DNA of 64,000 bases. Origin: Dasypus novemcinctus. Lineage: Eukaryota; Chordata; Mammalia; Cingulata; Dasypodidae. The translations under genes and the position numbers were made by a program. The notes under the pieces were generated by a model. The model was not told the origin of the DNA, did not search any database, and saw only the letters and a program-made list of their open reading frames with translations. The stretch is from the NCBI RefSeq assembly GCF_030445035.2, contig NC_080698.1:30287294-30351293 (forward strand), given 5' to 3'. Below are positions 11,270 to 24,026 of this stretch, in pieces. Each line of letters begins with the position of its first letter. The first letter of the stretch is position 1.

Positions 11270-12185
11270 GTAGGTTTGTCTTCTACTACATTTGGGAAGT
11301 TTTCAGTCATTTTTCAGCTTTATATTCTTTTTCCTCTCCTGTGGGTCTCCAGTGACATGAATATTAGATCATTTGTTATTGTCTTACAGATCCATGAGGC
11401 TCAGTTCTGTTGTTGTGGGTTTTTTCTTCAATTTATCTTTGCTGCTCAGAGTTGGACAATTTCTTTTGATCTGACTTCAAGGTCACTGGTTCTTTCCTAT
11501 CTCATTTCAATTCTGCTATTGAACCCATCCAAAGACTCTTAGTTACTGAGATGGTGGGGAAGGGTGTAGAAAGAATTCTGCCCAATAGCTCTTTGGGGGA
11601 GGAGTACGGCCACTTTACTACAAGGGGTAGTGGAAGTCAGAGTTCTGATCATGGGCCAAATGGGGGAGAGCATAATCTGGTTACTACAGGAGGATGGTTG
11701 AAGTTGGAGCTTTACCTCCATAATCCATATGGAAGGGATACTGCCTCAGTACTGTGGGGGAGGGGATGGAAGACAGAGTTCTACCCATGGACTCAACTGG
11801 ATGGAGGAAGAGCGTTGATTTTTTCATTGTGCTTTCCTCAAGAACAGGCAGATATTATTTAAGGTTTCTGTACTGCTGGGTTCCCCTTTCCCCAGCCAGT
11901 TCTCTAGACTAGAGATAACAAGCGTTCCTTGGGGCTATTTTTTGTCTGTGCCATTGGTGTTTCTGGGTTGCAGCTTCCCTAGTGTCATGACTGGGATATA
12001 TATGAGATAAGGAAATACAACAACAAAACAGCAAACAGGAGCTGACTGCCAGGTTGCTGAGTCATAAGGTCCTTAACCAATCTGCCTTTTTACCACTTCA
12101 CAGGGTCCTCTGCTAGGTGACTGCTGTTTTCTGTTTGTGGATTTTTACTGTTATTAACACAAGAAAATTTGAAAAGAATGTATTT
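11270..12185 (-). mobile_element. LINE-1/HAL1-like ORF1 fragment plus unassigned sequence
   Basis: 11270-11540 resembles antisense ORF1 of an L1 or HAL1 ('catttgggaagttttcagtc', 'ccatgaggctcagttctg'). 11550-11870 holds two or three diverged internal repeats around 'agagttctgatcatgg / agagttctacccatgg'. 11870-12185 is unassigned. Confidence 0.45.
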
Positions 12186-13774
12186 TATTCAGAAGCAGAA
12201 TCTCGATAATTAAATTGTATTTATTAGATAAGTTGTAGGTTTACAAAAAAAATCATGTATAAATGCATAGTTCCCATATATCATCCTATTTTTAACACCT
12301 TGTATTAGTGTGATACATTTGTTATAATTCATGAAAGAATATTTTTGTAATTGTACTCTTAAACCAATAATCCATCATTTACAATAGGGTTCACTGTGAT
12401 GTACAGTCCTATGGATTTTCTTTTTAATTTTTATACTAGTAACATATATACAATGTAAATTTCCCCCTTAGCCACATTCATGTATATATTTCAGTGCTGA
12501 TAATTACATTCACAGTACTGTGCTACCATCACCACTATTCATTACCAAAACTTTACAATCAACCCAAATAAAAAGTCTGCACAACTTAAACATTGACTCC
12601 TAGTTTCCTAACCCAACCCTGATTCCTGGTTACCTCTATTCTAGATTCTGACTGAATGAATCTGCTTATTCTAATATGATATGATATTTCATATCAGTGA
12701 GGTCATATAATCTTTTTGCCTTTGTGTCTAGTTTATTTCACTCAACAGGGTATCTTCAAGGTTCATCCATGTTGTTGCATGTATCAGAACTTCATTCTTT
12801 TAACAGCTGAATAATATTCTATTCTATGCGTATACCACATTTTATTTCAGCCATTCAAAAGATGGATTGTTTCCACCCTTTGCAAGTTGTGAATAATGCC
12901 GCTCTGAATGTTGGTGTGCAAATATCTGTTCAAGTCTCCACTTTCAATTCTTTTGTGCATATACCTAGAAAGGAAATTGCCAGACCAAAGATAATTCTGT
13001 ACTTTCTGAGGAACTGCCAAACTGTCTTCCACAGCAGCTGCACAGTTTTACATTCCCACCACCAGCAAATGAATGTTCCTTTTTCTCTGCATCCTTTCCA
13101 ACACTTGGTATTTTCTTTGTTTTTTTTTTTAATAGCCACATTTCTAGAAGGTGTGAAATGCTATCTCATTGTGGTTTTGATTGGCATTTCCCTAATAGCT
13201 AGTGATGTCAAGCATCTTTTCATGTGCTTTTCAGCTATTTGAATATCTTCTTTTGAGAAATATTCATTCATGTCTTTTGCCCATTTCTTATTTTGGCTGT
13301 TTGTGTTTTTGAGTTGTAGAATTTCCTTTACATATTTGGGATATTAAACCCTTATCAAATAATGTGGTTTCCAAATATTTTCTCCCATCCTGTAGGCTGT
13401 CTTTATACTTTCATGATAAAGTACTTTGCACAAAAGTTGTTTTTTGTTTTTTGGATGAGGTCTCATTTATCTATATTTTTCTTTTGTCGCTTGTGATTTG
13501 GGTGTAAAGTCTAAGAAACCATTGTCTAACAAAAGACCCTAAAAAAGGATAATTAAAAGTAAATAAATTTAAAAAGCCTTGAAGATGCTGCCTCTTCTAA
13601 GAGAGTGATTATTCTGGTTATTATATTTAGGTTTAATGATCCATTTGAGTGGATTTTTTTATATAGTGTGAGGTAGGAGTTCACCTTCATTCTTGTGCAC
13701 ATGGACACTGTGTTACCAAGACCATTTATTGAAAAGACTATTCTTTTCCCCATTGAGTATTCTTTGTCAGTTGG

Positions 13775-13863
13775 GGGAGCCAGTGTGGCTCAGTGGTTGA
13801 GCATTGGCTTCCTACATACAAGGTCCTGGGTTCAATCCCAGGCCCTAGTACCTCAAAAAAAAA
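13775..13863 (+). mobile_element. Short tRNA-headed SINE (DAS-related)
   Basis: An 89-bp element that is little more than a tRNA-like head (A-box-like 'gtggctcagtggttgag', B-box-like 'ggttcaatccc') and an A9 tail. TSD 'tcagttgg' at 13767-13774 and 13864-13871. Excision restores L1. Confidence 0.85.
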
Positions 13864-15373
13864 TCAGTTGGACATAAACGTGAGGGTTGATTACTGAACT
13901 CTCAATTTGATTCCACTGGTCTACATGTCTCCTTTTGCCACCATCATGCTGTTTTGATTACTATGGCATCGTAATAAGTTTTAAGATTTGGAAGTATGCA
14001 CCTTCCAACTTCATTTTTCAAGATGGCTTTGGCTATTTGGGGTCCCTTAAACTTCCATATAAATTTGATGTTTGGTTTTTCCATTTCTGCAAAGAAGGTT
14101 CTTGGAATTTTGTTTGTTTCTGTGACATCAGTAGCAGTACCTACCCCCTTTTCATTTCTGAATTTAGGTATTTGTGTCCTCTAATTTTTTTTTCAGTTTA
14201 GTTGAAGTTTTGTCAATTTTATTGGTCTTTTCAAAGAACCAACTTTTGGTTTTGTTGAATCCCTCTATTGTTTTTTTAATTCTCTATCTCATTATTTCCA
14301 CTCTTTCTTTCCTTCCTTTTGCTAACTTTGAGTTTAATTTCTTCTTTTTCTAAATTCTCTAGTTTTGAGGTAAGGTCTCTGATTTGAGATCTTCTTTTTT
14401 AAATGAAAGCATTTAGAGCTATAAATTTCCTTCTCAGCATTGCCTTTGCTGCATCCCACAAGTTTGGGTATATTGTGTTTTCATTTTTATTTGCCTCAAG
14501 ATATTCCCTATTTCTTTGTGATTTCTTCTTTGACCCATAGGTTAAGAGTGCATTGTTTAATTTCCACATATTTGTGAATTTTCTATTTCTCCCTCTGATA
14601 TTAATTTCCAGCTTCATTCCATTGTGGTCAAAGAAGGTACAAAGTAAAGTTTCAATATTTTTGGATTTATTGAGAATTATTCTGTGACCTACCATATGGT
14701 CTATCCTGGAGAATAGTCCATATGCACTAAAGAAGAATGTATATTTTGCTGCTGTTGGATGAAGTGTTCTAGAAATGTCTGTTAGTTCAAGGTGTTTTGG
14801 AGTTATTCAAGTCTTCTATTTCCTTATTCATCCTCTGTCTAGATGTTCAATCCATGATTTAAAGCAGTATATTGAAATATCTTAATGTAGAAACATCTGT
14901 TCCTTTCATATAATTCAATATTTGCTTCATATATTTTGGGTCTCTGCTGTTTGGTACATATATAATTTTTATGTCTTCTTGTTGAATTGACCCCTTTATC
15001 ATTCAGTATATAGTGACCCTCTTTGACCCTTCTATAAATTAACTTAGAGTCCACTTTATCTGATATTAGCATAGCTACCTCACTGTCTTGTGATTACTAC
15101 TAGTATATTCTTTCCACTCTTTCACTTACAATTATTTATGTCTTAGAATTTAAGATGAGTCTCTTATAAGCAGCACAGAGTTGGGTCATGGTTTTCTTTA
15201 TCTATTCTGCCAATCTCTGCCTTTTGACTGGGAAGTTTATTCTATTTACATTTAAAGTATCTACTGATAACACAGGACTTCTTTTTGCCATTTTGCTATT
15301 TTGTTTATAAATCATACTTTTTTTACCCTCATTTATTCCATTAATGCCCATGTCCATATTTATTTGGCTTTTT

Positions 15374-15777
15374 TAAAAAAGATTTATTTATTTTCTCTCC
15401 CCTTCCCCCCCAACTCCCTGTCATCTGCTCTCTGTGTCCATTTGTTGCATGTTCTTTGTCCGCTTCTGTTGTTGTCAGTGGCATGGAATCTGTTTCTTTT
15501 TGTTGCGTCATCTTGTTGTGTCAGCTCTCCATGTGTGCGGCACCATTCCTGGGCAGGCTGCAATTTCTTTCGTGCTGGGTGGCTCTCCTTTGGGGCACAC
15601 TCCTTGCGTGTGGGGCTCCCCCACGCAGGGGACACCCCTGCATGGCACAGCACTCTTAGCACACATCAGCACTGTGCATGGGCCAGCTTCACACGGCTCA
15701 AGGAGGCCCAGGGTTTGAACCGCAGACCTCCCATGTGGTAGACGGATGCCCTAACCACTGGGCCAAGTCTGCTTCCC
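15374..15777 (-). mobile_element. DAS-type SINE, full length
   Basis: Reverse-oriented DAS, tail at 15374 and head at 15777, with TSD 'tatttggcttttt' at 15361-15373 and 15778-15790. Open frames on the plus strand here are its antisense. Confidence 0.92.
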
Positions 15778-16156
15778 TATTTGGCTTTTTATATTGTATC
15801 ATTTTGAGACCCTTCTCATTTTTTTCCAAATGTATTTTTCATGTATTGTATTTGTGTTAACCACGAAGTTAAAATTTAACATCCTTAAGAAATAACAATC
15901 ATATTTGCTTTGATACCAACTTATCTTCAAAAACATGCACATACACTGTTCTTACATCCTTCTGTCTTTTGTACTTGTTACAAACTATAATTTTATACTT
16001 TTTATGTCCAAAAACATCAATTTATCATACTTTCATGCATTTGCATTTTAGCACCTGTGTGAAGGAAAAAGTGGAGTTACATAGCAAACAATACAATAGT
16101 ATTGGCATTTCTAATTATCCATATGGTTACTTTTACTGCAGGTCTTTCTTTTCTTT

Positions 16157-16566
16157 TTTTTTTTAATTTCTCTCCCCTTCCTCCCCCCTCCTCCCCCCCA
16201 GTTGTCTGTTCTCTGTGTCCATTCACTGTGTTTTCTTCTATGACAGCTTCTATCCTTATCAGTGGCACCGGGAATCTGTGCTTCTTTTTGTTGCGTCATC
16301 TTGCTCTGTCAGCTCTCCATGTGTGTGGTGCCATTCTTGGGCAGGCTGCACTTTCTTTCGCACTGGGCAGCTCTCCTTACAGGGCACACTCCTTGCACAT
16401 GGGGCTCCCCTACGTGGGGGACACCCCTGCGTGGCAGGGCACTCCTTGCAGGCATCAGCACTGCATATGGGCCAGCTCCACATGGGTCAAGGAGGCCCGG
16501 GGTTTGAACTGCAGACCTCCCATGTGGTAGGCGGATGCCCTATCCATTGGGCCAAGTCCACTTCCC
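16157..16566 (-). mobile_element. DAS-type SINE, full length
   Basis: Reverse-oriented DAS very similar to the copies at 15374 and 56102. The likely TSD is T-rich and imperfect ('tctttcttttcttt' near 16143, 'tctttatttcttta' from 16567), so the left edge is uncertain by about 10 bases. Confidence 0.88.
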
Positions 16567-17161
16567 TCTTTATTTCTTTATAGTGCTTCATTCCACTGTC
16601 TAGTGTCCTTTTCATTCAGTTTGAAGAACTTCCTTTAGTATTCCTTGTAGGGCAGGTCTAGTAGTGACAAATTCTCTCAGCTTTAGTTTATCTAGGAGTG
16701 TTTTAAGCTCTCTTTCATTTTTTGAAAGAACATCTTACCAGATATAAAATTGTTGATTGACAATTGTTTTCTTTCAGCACTTTAAATATTCTGTACCACT
16801 GCCTTCTTGCCTCCATGGTTTCTGATGATAAATCAACACTTAATCTTATTGGGATTCCCTTACACATAATCTGTTGCTTTTTCTTGCAGTTTTTTAAAAC
16901 TCTCTCCTTATCCATGGCATTGGAAAATTTGATTACTATTTATCTTGGCATGGGTCTCTTTTAATTTATCCTGTTTAGGGTTTGCTGGGCTTTTTGAATG
17001 GGCATATTCACATCTTTTTTTAAATCTGGGGAGTTTTCTACCATTATTTCTTTGAATATTCCTTCTGTACCTTTCTCCCTTTCTTCTCTTTTTGGGACTT
17101 CCATAATGCATATAATGGTATACTTGATGGTGTCCCTAGGTCTCTTAGGCTCTGTTTAGTC

Positions 17162-17834
17162 TTTTTTTTTTTAAAGAGGCTTTAGAGTATATAAATGCTA
17201 TATTAAAAATATAGGGTATGCCCATATGCCCCATCCCATCCCCCTCCTACATTTTCCCACATTAACAACATCTTTCATTAGTGTGGTACATTTGTTACAA
17301 TTGATGAACACATATTGAAGCATTGCTACTAACCATGGACTATAGTTTACATTATAGTTTACATTCTGTCCTGCACAATTTTGTAGGTTATGATAAAATA
17401 TTTAATGGCCTATATCTGTCATTGCAATGTCATGCAAGATAATTATGCTTGCTAAATATAGGTCCCAGAGACTTAATCTTTAGCCTGTGTCAGTTGATCC
17501 CTGTGTGTCAGTAGATCCCTGAATCTCAGTAGAGTTGCAAAACCTACTCTCCAGTTCATTGGACTCACCCAGGACAACTAACAAGAGCTGATGATGGACA
17601 ACACCCATCCCAAGGAACAGAAAGTGTCTGCAACTTCAAGCAAGATAGTTCCATCCTTCTGCCTGATGGGATCTAAGTCTCTTCTCAATTAGAAACAGAA
17701 TGGGCATCACCAGCCGAAAATCCTCAAGACTGGGGAATGAAAAATGAACTAAAGTAGATTTATTATTATTCTATTATAGATTTGTTATTCTAGCAATGGG
17801 AGAACTTTTATTATTGATATAAAGGTGGTGGCCA
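17162..17834 (-). mobile_element. LINE-1 3' end with 5' inversion (twin priming)
   Basis: 17162-17459 is the reverse complement of the last ~300 bp of the long L1 3' UTR, starting at a T11 run (the poly-A tail). 17462-17834 is the preceding part of the same 3' UTR in plus orientation. Compared with 40300-41400, about 75 bp of consensus is missing at the junction. Tail, inversion and short junction deletion together are the mark of twin-primed L1 integration. No clear TSD was seen. Confidence 0.75.
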
Positions 17835-18972
17835 TTCTTTTCTATTCGTTTATCTTTCTGCTTCTCACCTGAATCATTTCGGTTGTCTTGTCTTCAAGTT
17901 CACCAATTCTTTCTTCTGCCACCTCCAAACTGCAGTTGAAACTATCTAAGGGATTATTCAGTTATTATGTTCTTCAACTCCAATATTTCTCTGGAGAGAT
18001 ACCCATATTGTTCATTCATTATTTTCTCAAACCCTTTCTTTCTTTCTCCATGTTTTCCTTTATCTCCTTGAGTTTATTGAGGATCATTATTTTAAAGTCT
18101 CTGTCTGGTAAGTCCAAAGTCTAGTCCTCTTCACTGATGGAGTCTGGAATTTTATCTTGTTTCTTTGGATGGGCCATCATTTTCTGTTCTCCTTGTTTGT
18201 CTTACAGTCTTTTGTTACACACTGTACATGTTAATATTTCAAAGTGAGAATTCTGGGATTTAGTCCCTGGGCTAGTGTTACAATAGAGACTTTTCTAATG
18301 TGAGGAGCTAATGAAACCAAACCAAGGCAAGAAGCACCTTTCATTCTCATTGCAGATTGGCTCTGCAGTGTCCTTTAGCACTTAGCCCTCCTATCAAGCA
18401 GATCAGTCTGAGATAAATGGGAAGTGCAGGGTCCTCTTTCTTATCTCAGCCTGTGGAGAACCACAGCCAGGGAGCCTGCTTCTTTCCTGGGCCTATGCTT
18501 GCTAGGGGCCCCAGGAATTTCATGTTTACTGTCCAAAAGAGTCTATTGCCTTGAAACAGGTTCCTTTCCCCTTCTGTATGCCTTTCAAGTAACTTAATAC
18601 AGGTTGACCTTTGCCCCAGGCTGTTTCAACATATTTGTTTCTCACACTGTCTCAGCTATCTGCCAGGAACTTCTCTGCCCTCAAGACAAAAGCTGGGATG
18701 GTGAGCCCAAGACAGGTTTCCCTGGTTCAGTCTCTCAGACTTCCACCTGATAGTTTGACACTGACATACATGAACCCCAGTGTGCACAAGGTGCTGCACT
18801 GCTCTCCTTGGCACAGGGCCAGGGGCCACCATAGGAGTGCAAGTTGGCTTCACCCAATGTTACCGAGGAGGGGACAGGGAAGGGCCTATGAGGATACCAC
18901 GAGCTCCTTCTGTGGTTTTTAAAGCCGCATTTTCTTCATTCAGCACTTGCCCAGTTAATGCAGCACTTTGAC

Positions 18973-19008
18973 TGTTTGCTTAATCACTTGAGCCACATCC
19001 CCTTCCCT
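18973..19008 (-). mobile_element. Possible isolated DAS SINE head
   Basis: Minus strand reads 'gggaaggggatgtggctcaa' then 'gtgattaagc', like the first ~30 bases of the dimeric DAS elements, but the B-box and body are absent. It could be a deletion remnant. Confidence 0.35.
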
Positions 19009-19014
19009 CCCTAG

Positions 19015-19500
19015 TCACCTTTTGATGGTTATGTAGGATTCTGAATATTTGATGTTTTTAACAGTAACATGGTTCATATTCTTATTCCTGGCACTTAGCC
19101 TCTTAATTCCTTAAGATAAATTCCTACAAGTAGAAATCTTGAGTCAAGAGGAATTACACTGTTAAGGCTCTTGACATACAATATGTACAGTGTAATAGCT
19201 CTAATTAAATATCTTTCTCTTCAATATTAGACAAACTGATACATGAATCTCACTACCCAAAAGCTGCAAACCTCTGGGCTTTTTGTATTTCTTCTTTTGT
19301 GAACTATTCATACCCTTTGTTTGCTTCTCTATTGAGGTCTTCATTTTTTTGCTTAGAGTTGATATGGATATTAATATTTTGTCTGCCACATACACTATAT
19401 TATTACCAGTTTGAACTTTAGTTTTGTTTGTGATTTTACTATGTACAAAGTTTTGTTTTTCATACAGTCAAATCTATGCATTTTTATAAATATTTTCCTA
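19015..19500 (-). mobile_element. Old LINE-1 (L1M-like) fragment
   Basis: Antisense L1 late ORF2/3' region with landmarks such as 'gtgaactattcataccctttg'. It is strongly diverged, and its edges are approximate. Confidence 0.5.
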
Positions 19501-21214
19501 TTGGGTAGTTCTGCCTTCCAAGCCCTACACAGACTGAACAGTTCCCTCTCTACTTCTTATCCACTTTTTGCCTTCGAAATGTCAGGAGGGAAGGGAGAAA
19601 CCAACACAATTTGCTTTAAGCCACAAGAAGATGAATGGAGTCATAAATGGAGTAGGTCTTCTAGACCAGGCTTTTATCTAATGGGAAGTGAAACAAGAGT
19701 CCTCCAAAGAACAAACTCTAACTCTTTCTACTTCATCCTATCTGATCTCAACTCAAATGTCCACACTGACACATCAGAGCCATCTGCACTGATGTCCCAA
19801 AGTCCCTTTCCCATGGGAAATTTCAGACACAGAATCTTTCCTCTCTCTGCCTGTGCTCTAGCAGTGATTCAGGAAAGACAGTTTTTGAAGTAGCATATGG
19901 CAGCACCCAATACCAATTTTTCTGACCTTGACGGTTTCAGGAGTTGTCACTACACCTTATCTTAAGCTAAGACTTGACTTAGTGGTTTTACCTCAGTTTC
20001 TTTATTATGGTATTAACAATCAGTTTCTGTTGCCTGGTCGATATATAGCACTCATAAATATTAAAATATTCCAAAATATTGCCGATTCTGGTTTCAACCT
20101 AATGAAGCTGACCTAAGCAACCCACTCTACTGATTTGTATGTGAGAGAGAAATGATGGATTATTTTTTATGTTTTCTTTACAGTTATTGCACTATTAAAA
20201 TAGCAAGGCCATGATTTTATTTTCTACAGTGTCTGTGAATGATCTCAAAAACAATGAATCTTGAACATAATATTTGTAACAAAGTATGTTGAAATTCAAA
20301 AAGAGGGCAGGGAAGTTCAGACACCAAACCTGAACTATTGAGAGAAGGATTTCAGATCCGGAAGGAGAAGGCCAAAGTTCACTTGCTTGCTTCCACTCCT
20401 TGATCGTTAATCACAGTTATTCAATTAATAATTCAGTGTCCTGAACTATTTGGATAACTCCTCATTAAGCGAATCAAAGCTGATAATTAAAGGATGGGTC
20501 AGAGACCTTATCTACAGAGAGCAAAGGCCCAAATGAGCAACATGAAAGATGAATGATGCCATTTTACATTCCTACCACATGAGTGGGCTTTGAATATTGA
20601 TAGGGCCCAATAGGAGAAAAAGGGACTTAGGTATAAACTTGCACAGTCCTGCCTTGTTCACAGTCAAAAATCAATACTACCAAGACTGCCTAACATGCTT
20701 CAGCAGCTGTTCAATTATTTATGCAGCTCTTTTGTTCAAAGTTTCTGTTTACAAGATTACTTTGCAACTTGAAATGATTGTTTCCTTTCCCATGGCTGCT
20801 GGACAGGGACTGAGTTTTTCCCGAGATGAACTTTGGAAGAACCGTGTCTTGCGTGTGCCTATTGCATCTGTCATCTCAGGTTTCAGATTCAAATCAGGAT
20901 ACCTGTGTATTTCCAGTGGTGCTCGAACATCCACCAGATAGGCAGTATTAGAATCCAAGGCACTTATCTGTCCATGAAGAAAGTACGAGTGTTTTCAACA
21001 TTCTGCCAAATTGACAGCCAAGGTCTGTGGGAAAATATGCTCCTTCCATTGTTGCCTGAATCTATTCTTTCTTTACTTTCTCCAAGGCCAGACTGACTTG
21101 GAACCACCTGGTCTATTCTTATCTGTTCCCAATTTTATGTCAGCTCTATCTGCTAATCTTTAAGCCCCAGTTTTGAGGCAAGAGATTGCTGTTCGGTTCT
21201 TTGTGTATGAGGCA
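19500..21214. other. No gene or repeat recognised
   Basis: Contains open frames of up to 160 codons (19411-19893) and 114 codons (20597-20941). I see no domain, codon pattern or splice context to support them. 19935-20060 is weakly MIR-like. Confidence 0.4.
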
Positions 21215-21405
21215 AAAATTTATGAAAGGCTTATTATTTACTAACCACTGTGCTAAGTATTTTATGCTACAAAATTCTTGCAGAAACCCTTATGAGGTAT
21301 ATATATCACTATCCCCATTTTACAGAGTAGCAACAAATTTAATATGTTAAAAACTTTGGCAGGTAAGCAGGAAAGTCAAGATTCAAACCCAGGTTTGTTT
21401 ATCTA
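21215..21405 (-). repeat. MIR SINE
   Basis: Antisense MIR: 'actgtgctaagtattttatg', 'cttatgaggtatatatatca', 'ccccattttacagagtagca' and the end 'gattcaaacccagg' follow the core in order. Confidence 0.85.
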
Positions 21406-21489
21406 CAACATCGGAACTTTGGCTAATATAGCTTGCCAATGAACTGATGAAAAATGTCTTTTTTTTCCATTGTGTAGAACAGGAAAGAG

Positions 21490-21672
21490 CCAAAGAGTAT
21501 TTTGGCTTGGGCCTTACAGTCTCTGTCGGCACTAAACTCTACTGTTATAGTCCAAAAGCAACCAGAGGTGATCTAGAAATGAAATAGCTTAACCACATTC
21601 TGAAAAATTTTTATTCACAGAAGTAGGAGATGAGATTTGACCAATGGGCTGCAATATGCCAACCCCTATTGT
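21490..21672 (+). mobile_element. Nonautonomous hAT-type element (Charlie group), diverged
   Basis: Internal phrases ('ggcttgggccttacagtctc', 'ctctactgttatag', 'gatttgaccaatgggc') match the family of the better preserved copy at 25475-25743. The left end is missing or unreadable. Confidence 0.6.
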
Positions 21673-23359
21673 AGAAAAATCCATGTGACTTTTAGGTGCA
21701 ACTCTTAATAGTGTTTTATCTATTTCAGAAAGACCCCTAACTGGTTAAGTTAATCACAAGACTGGCATTGGATTGATCCTTGGTCAGTGGGTTCCTCACA
21801 GTCTATCACAAAGAAATTGTGTACAGAAGCATTTCCAATCCTAGAGAATTTATCTATGATATAGTCATTCTTCTGAGGTTATTTTCATTGCCATTTTTCT
21901 TTCAAGAGGCAATTCCCAACCTTGTGTACCAACAAATTCTTTCAAAAGAAAATTCTCTTGTATGGACAAAAATCAAATGATGAGAGTTGGCCCAGGTAGT
22001 GTGATAGTGAAGTGGGGAATACATGCCTTGAGAGGCCATTGTCTCTTCTCCATTCTATAGGGCTGATGTAGGAGAAGATGGGCTCAGTGAGAAAATCTTG
22101 GAAATCCACTCACTAAATGCTAGGGTTGCATCTGCCCTTGTGTAGCCTCTGACCAAACATCACCTGGCTACTGGCTGCTTACAGGGCAAGTCCAGCTGCT
22201 GAGCAGGACCACAGAGTCTCCTTTTAATAAACAAAGTAACACAATTATTTTAAACTCAAAAATTCAGTAATAAATATTTTACCCATTTAGAAAGTGTTCA
22301 CAGTATGATGTTTTCCATCAGCTTTGGCACCTTATAGAATAGTTCACATGTGGTGGACACAAATCTGACACTGATAACATAAAAACTAGCCAGATTCTAA
22401 TGTCAGCCCATCTCCTTGACACAGAGAGTACAGAATAGTTTGTGTTACCTTAAAAGTACTCTAAAAAAATACATTTACAATTTCCTGTGTTTTGTCAACT
22501 CTAAAATGGGGGCTATAATAAAGTCTTCCCAAGTTGAGTAGAAAAAGTAATTCCCCCCCAACACCTCAGGGGAGGTCTTGTGATGTTTGTTATGTGTTTT
22601 TGGAATTTAATGTATAAAGAGAATTCCACTTTTCCAAGGGCAGGGAATATAGAGGTGGAGCAGCACATCTGAATGTGTGGGAAAGTTATAAAATCAGATT
22701 GCTGGCTTCGCTAGAAAGACCAAGACTGAGTCCACAGTACTCTAGAGTCAGCTACATGGTTGAAGAGTTAAGAACTGATGGCCTTTCTAGTTACGGGAAC
22801 ACATGTGCCACCGTCAGAAGAGCTAATGCTGACACAACCAATATCCTCCAAGCTCCCATGATGTCTGTCTCAAATTCTGTAAAAATGCGGGAAAGTCCCG
22901 TCTACTTCCCTACAAGGTAATAGGATGGTAACATTACAATTCTTCTCAAAGAAAGCCCCACTTCAGAGCTAACTTTTGAACAGGGTAAAAGCACTCTTTG
23001 AGGCAAGAATGGATGGAATGGCAGCCTAGAGGCTTTGCCATTTTCCCAAATGGACCGTTTAGTCCCTGGAAGTAGTTTACTCCTTGGAAATGTACCTCAA
23101 GGTGAAGTAGTAGTGTCATTTTTACATGGTTTTATTTGTGGTACAAGATCAGATGTGGGCTAAAGAGCTAAGAGTGTTTCATATATCTTTAAAAATTTTT
23201 TAAACTCTGTTTTTACAATGGAAGGTCTTATACTAAAGGCAGCAGAGTATGATTTAGGCATCATGCATGTGTGTGATTAAACCTCCCTACATTTTGAAGT
23301 CTCCTTAATGGAAACAAAGAAATGACCTAGATATATGTGCCAGGTTTGCCCCATAGTTC
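21673..23359. other. No gene or repeat recognised
   Basis: Downstream flank of TAFA4. An 81-codon plus-strand frame at 22675-22920 is followed by AAGGTAATA, a donor-like sequence, but nothing else supports an exon. AATAAA on the minus strand at 23131-23136 would be a very distal poly-A site for TAFA4. Confidence 0.4.
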
Positions 23360-23377
23360 ACTTCTCCAAAGTTAAAT

Positions 23378-23383
23378 TTTATT
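23378..23383 (-). promoter_or_regulatory. Candidate distal polyadenylation signal of TAFA4
   Basis: AATAAA on the minus strand in the context TTGAATAAAATT, about 1.33 kb past the TAFA4 stop. It is canonical in sequence and at a plausible distance. Two proximal AATAAA hexamers (24021-24026 and 24131-24136) would allow shorter transcripts. Confidence 0.35.
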
Positions 23384-24020
23384 CAAGAAATGGTTTTTTT
23401 TTTCACATTTACATTTAAGATTTGCCATCCTAGAATGTCAATACAATGCTTAAGGCATGAAATAATCACAAAACTTAGACACCATCAGCAGAAATGTTTT
23501 TTTACTTATTAATATGATAGCAACAGCACATAAGCATCTAGTCAGTCAAATTCAAACACAAAATTTAGCAAACAAATGGATATCACTTATTTCCATTCTT
23601 CCTGTGAGATTAAAATCAAATAGATGTAATTATTATTGCTATACACAGTATTGATTTTCCCAATGATTGTGAAAGGATGGGGTAATTAACTTAGTACAGG
23701 AAGTATGTTTTTGGCATTTCTTAAAACAAAAAGTCCATCCCATCTTATTACAGTAGTATGTTATGCATTTAAAATCTGTGTTAACTCTTCATCTGTTTCT
23801 GCGTGATAGCATCTAAGAATCTGTGGAGACATGTCTGCTGTAAAATCATTGAACCAAGAAAGAAAATGACTCAGACTTTACTTACATTTAAAGAAATAAG
23901 ATTGTACTCTAATATAATTGGCATAAACTGGATCTAAGAAATCACCCTTGATCTAAACAGAGACCATTTTATATTTTAAGTAATTTACCTATAGGACTAC
24001 AGATAAAAATCCCAACAGAT

Positions 24021-24026
24021 TTTATT
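24021..24026 (-). promoter_or_regulatory. Candidate proximal polyadenylation signal
   Basis: AATAAA on the minus strand followed by a T- and G-rich stretch that could act as a downstream element. It lies 685 bases after the stop codon. A second AATAAA lies slightly nearer, at 24131-24136. Confidence 0.25.

Larger units (their letters stand above)
12190..18970 (-). mobile_element. Long LINE-1 copy with shorter 3' UTR
   Basis: Minus-strand L1: 3' UTR from about 12190 to 12680, decayed ORF2 to about 16600, ORF1 about 16620-18150, then a probable 5' UTR to about 18970. The 3' UTR differs from the ~2 kb type of the copy at 1365-9440, so it is a separate subfamily. Four later insertions break it: SINEs at 13775, 15374 and about 16157, and an inverted L1 at 17162-17834. 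No long frame survives. Confidence 0.7.

Noticed and set aside
19411-19893. 160-codon plus-strand frame
   Set aside because: Its first part overlaps an old antisense LINE piece; no domain, no Kozak-type start, no splice context.
22675-22920. 81-codon frame followed by a donor-like AAGGTAATA, as a possible exon
   Set aside because: Wrong strand for TAFA4, no acceptor or homology recognised, and length within chance.
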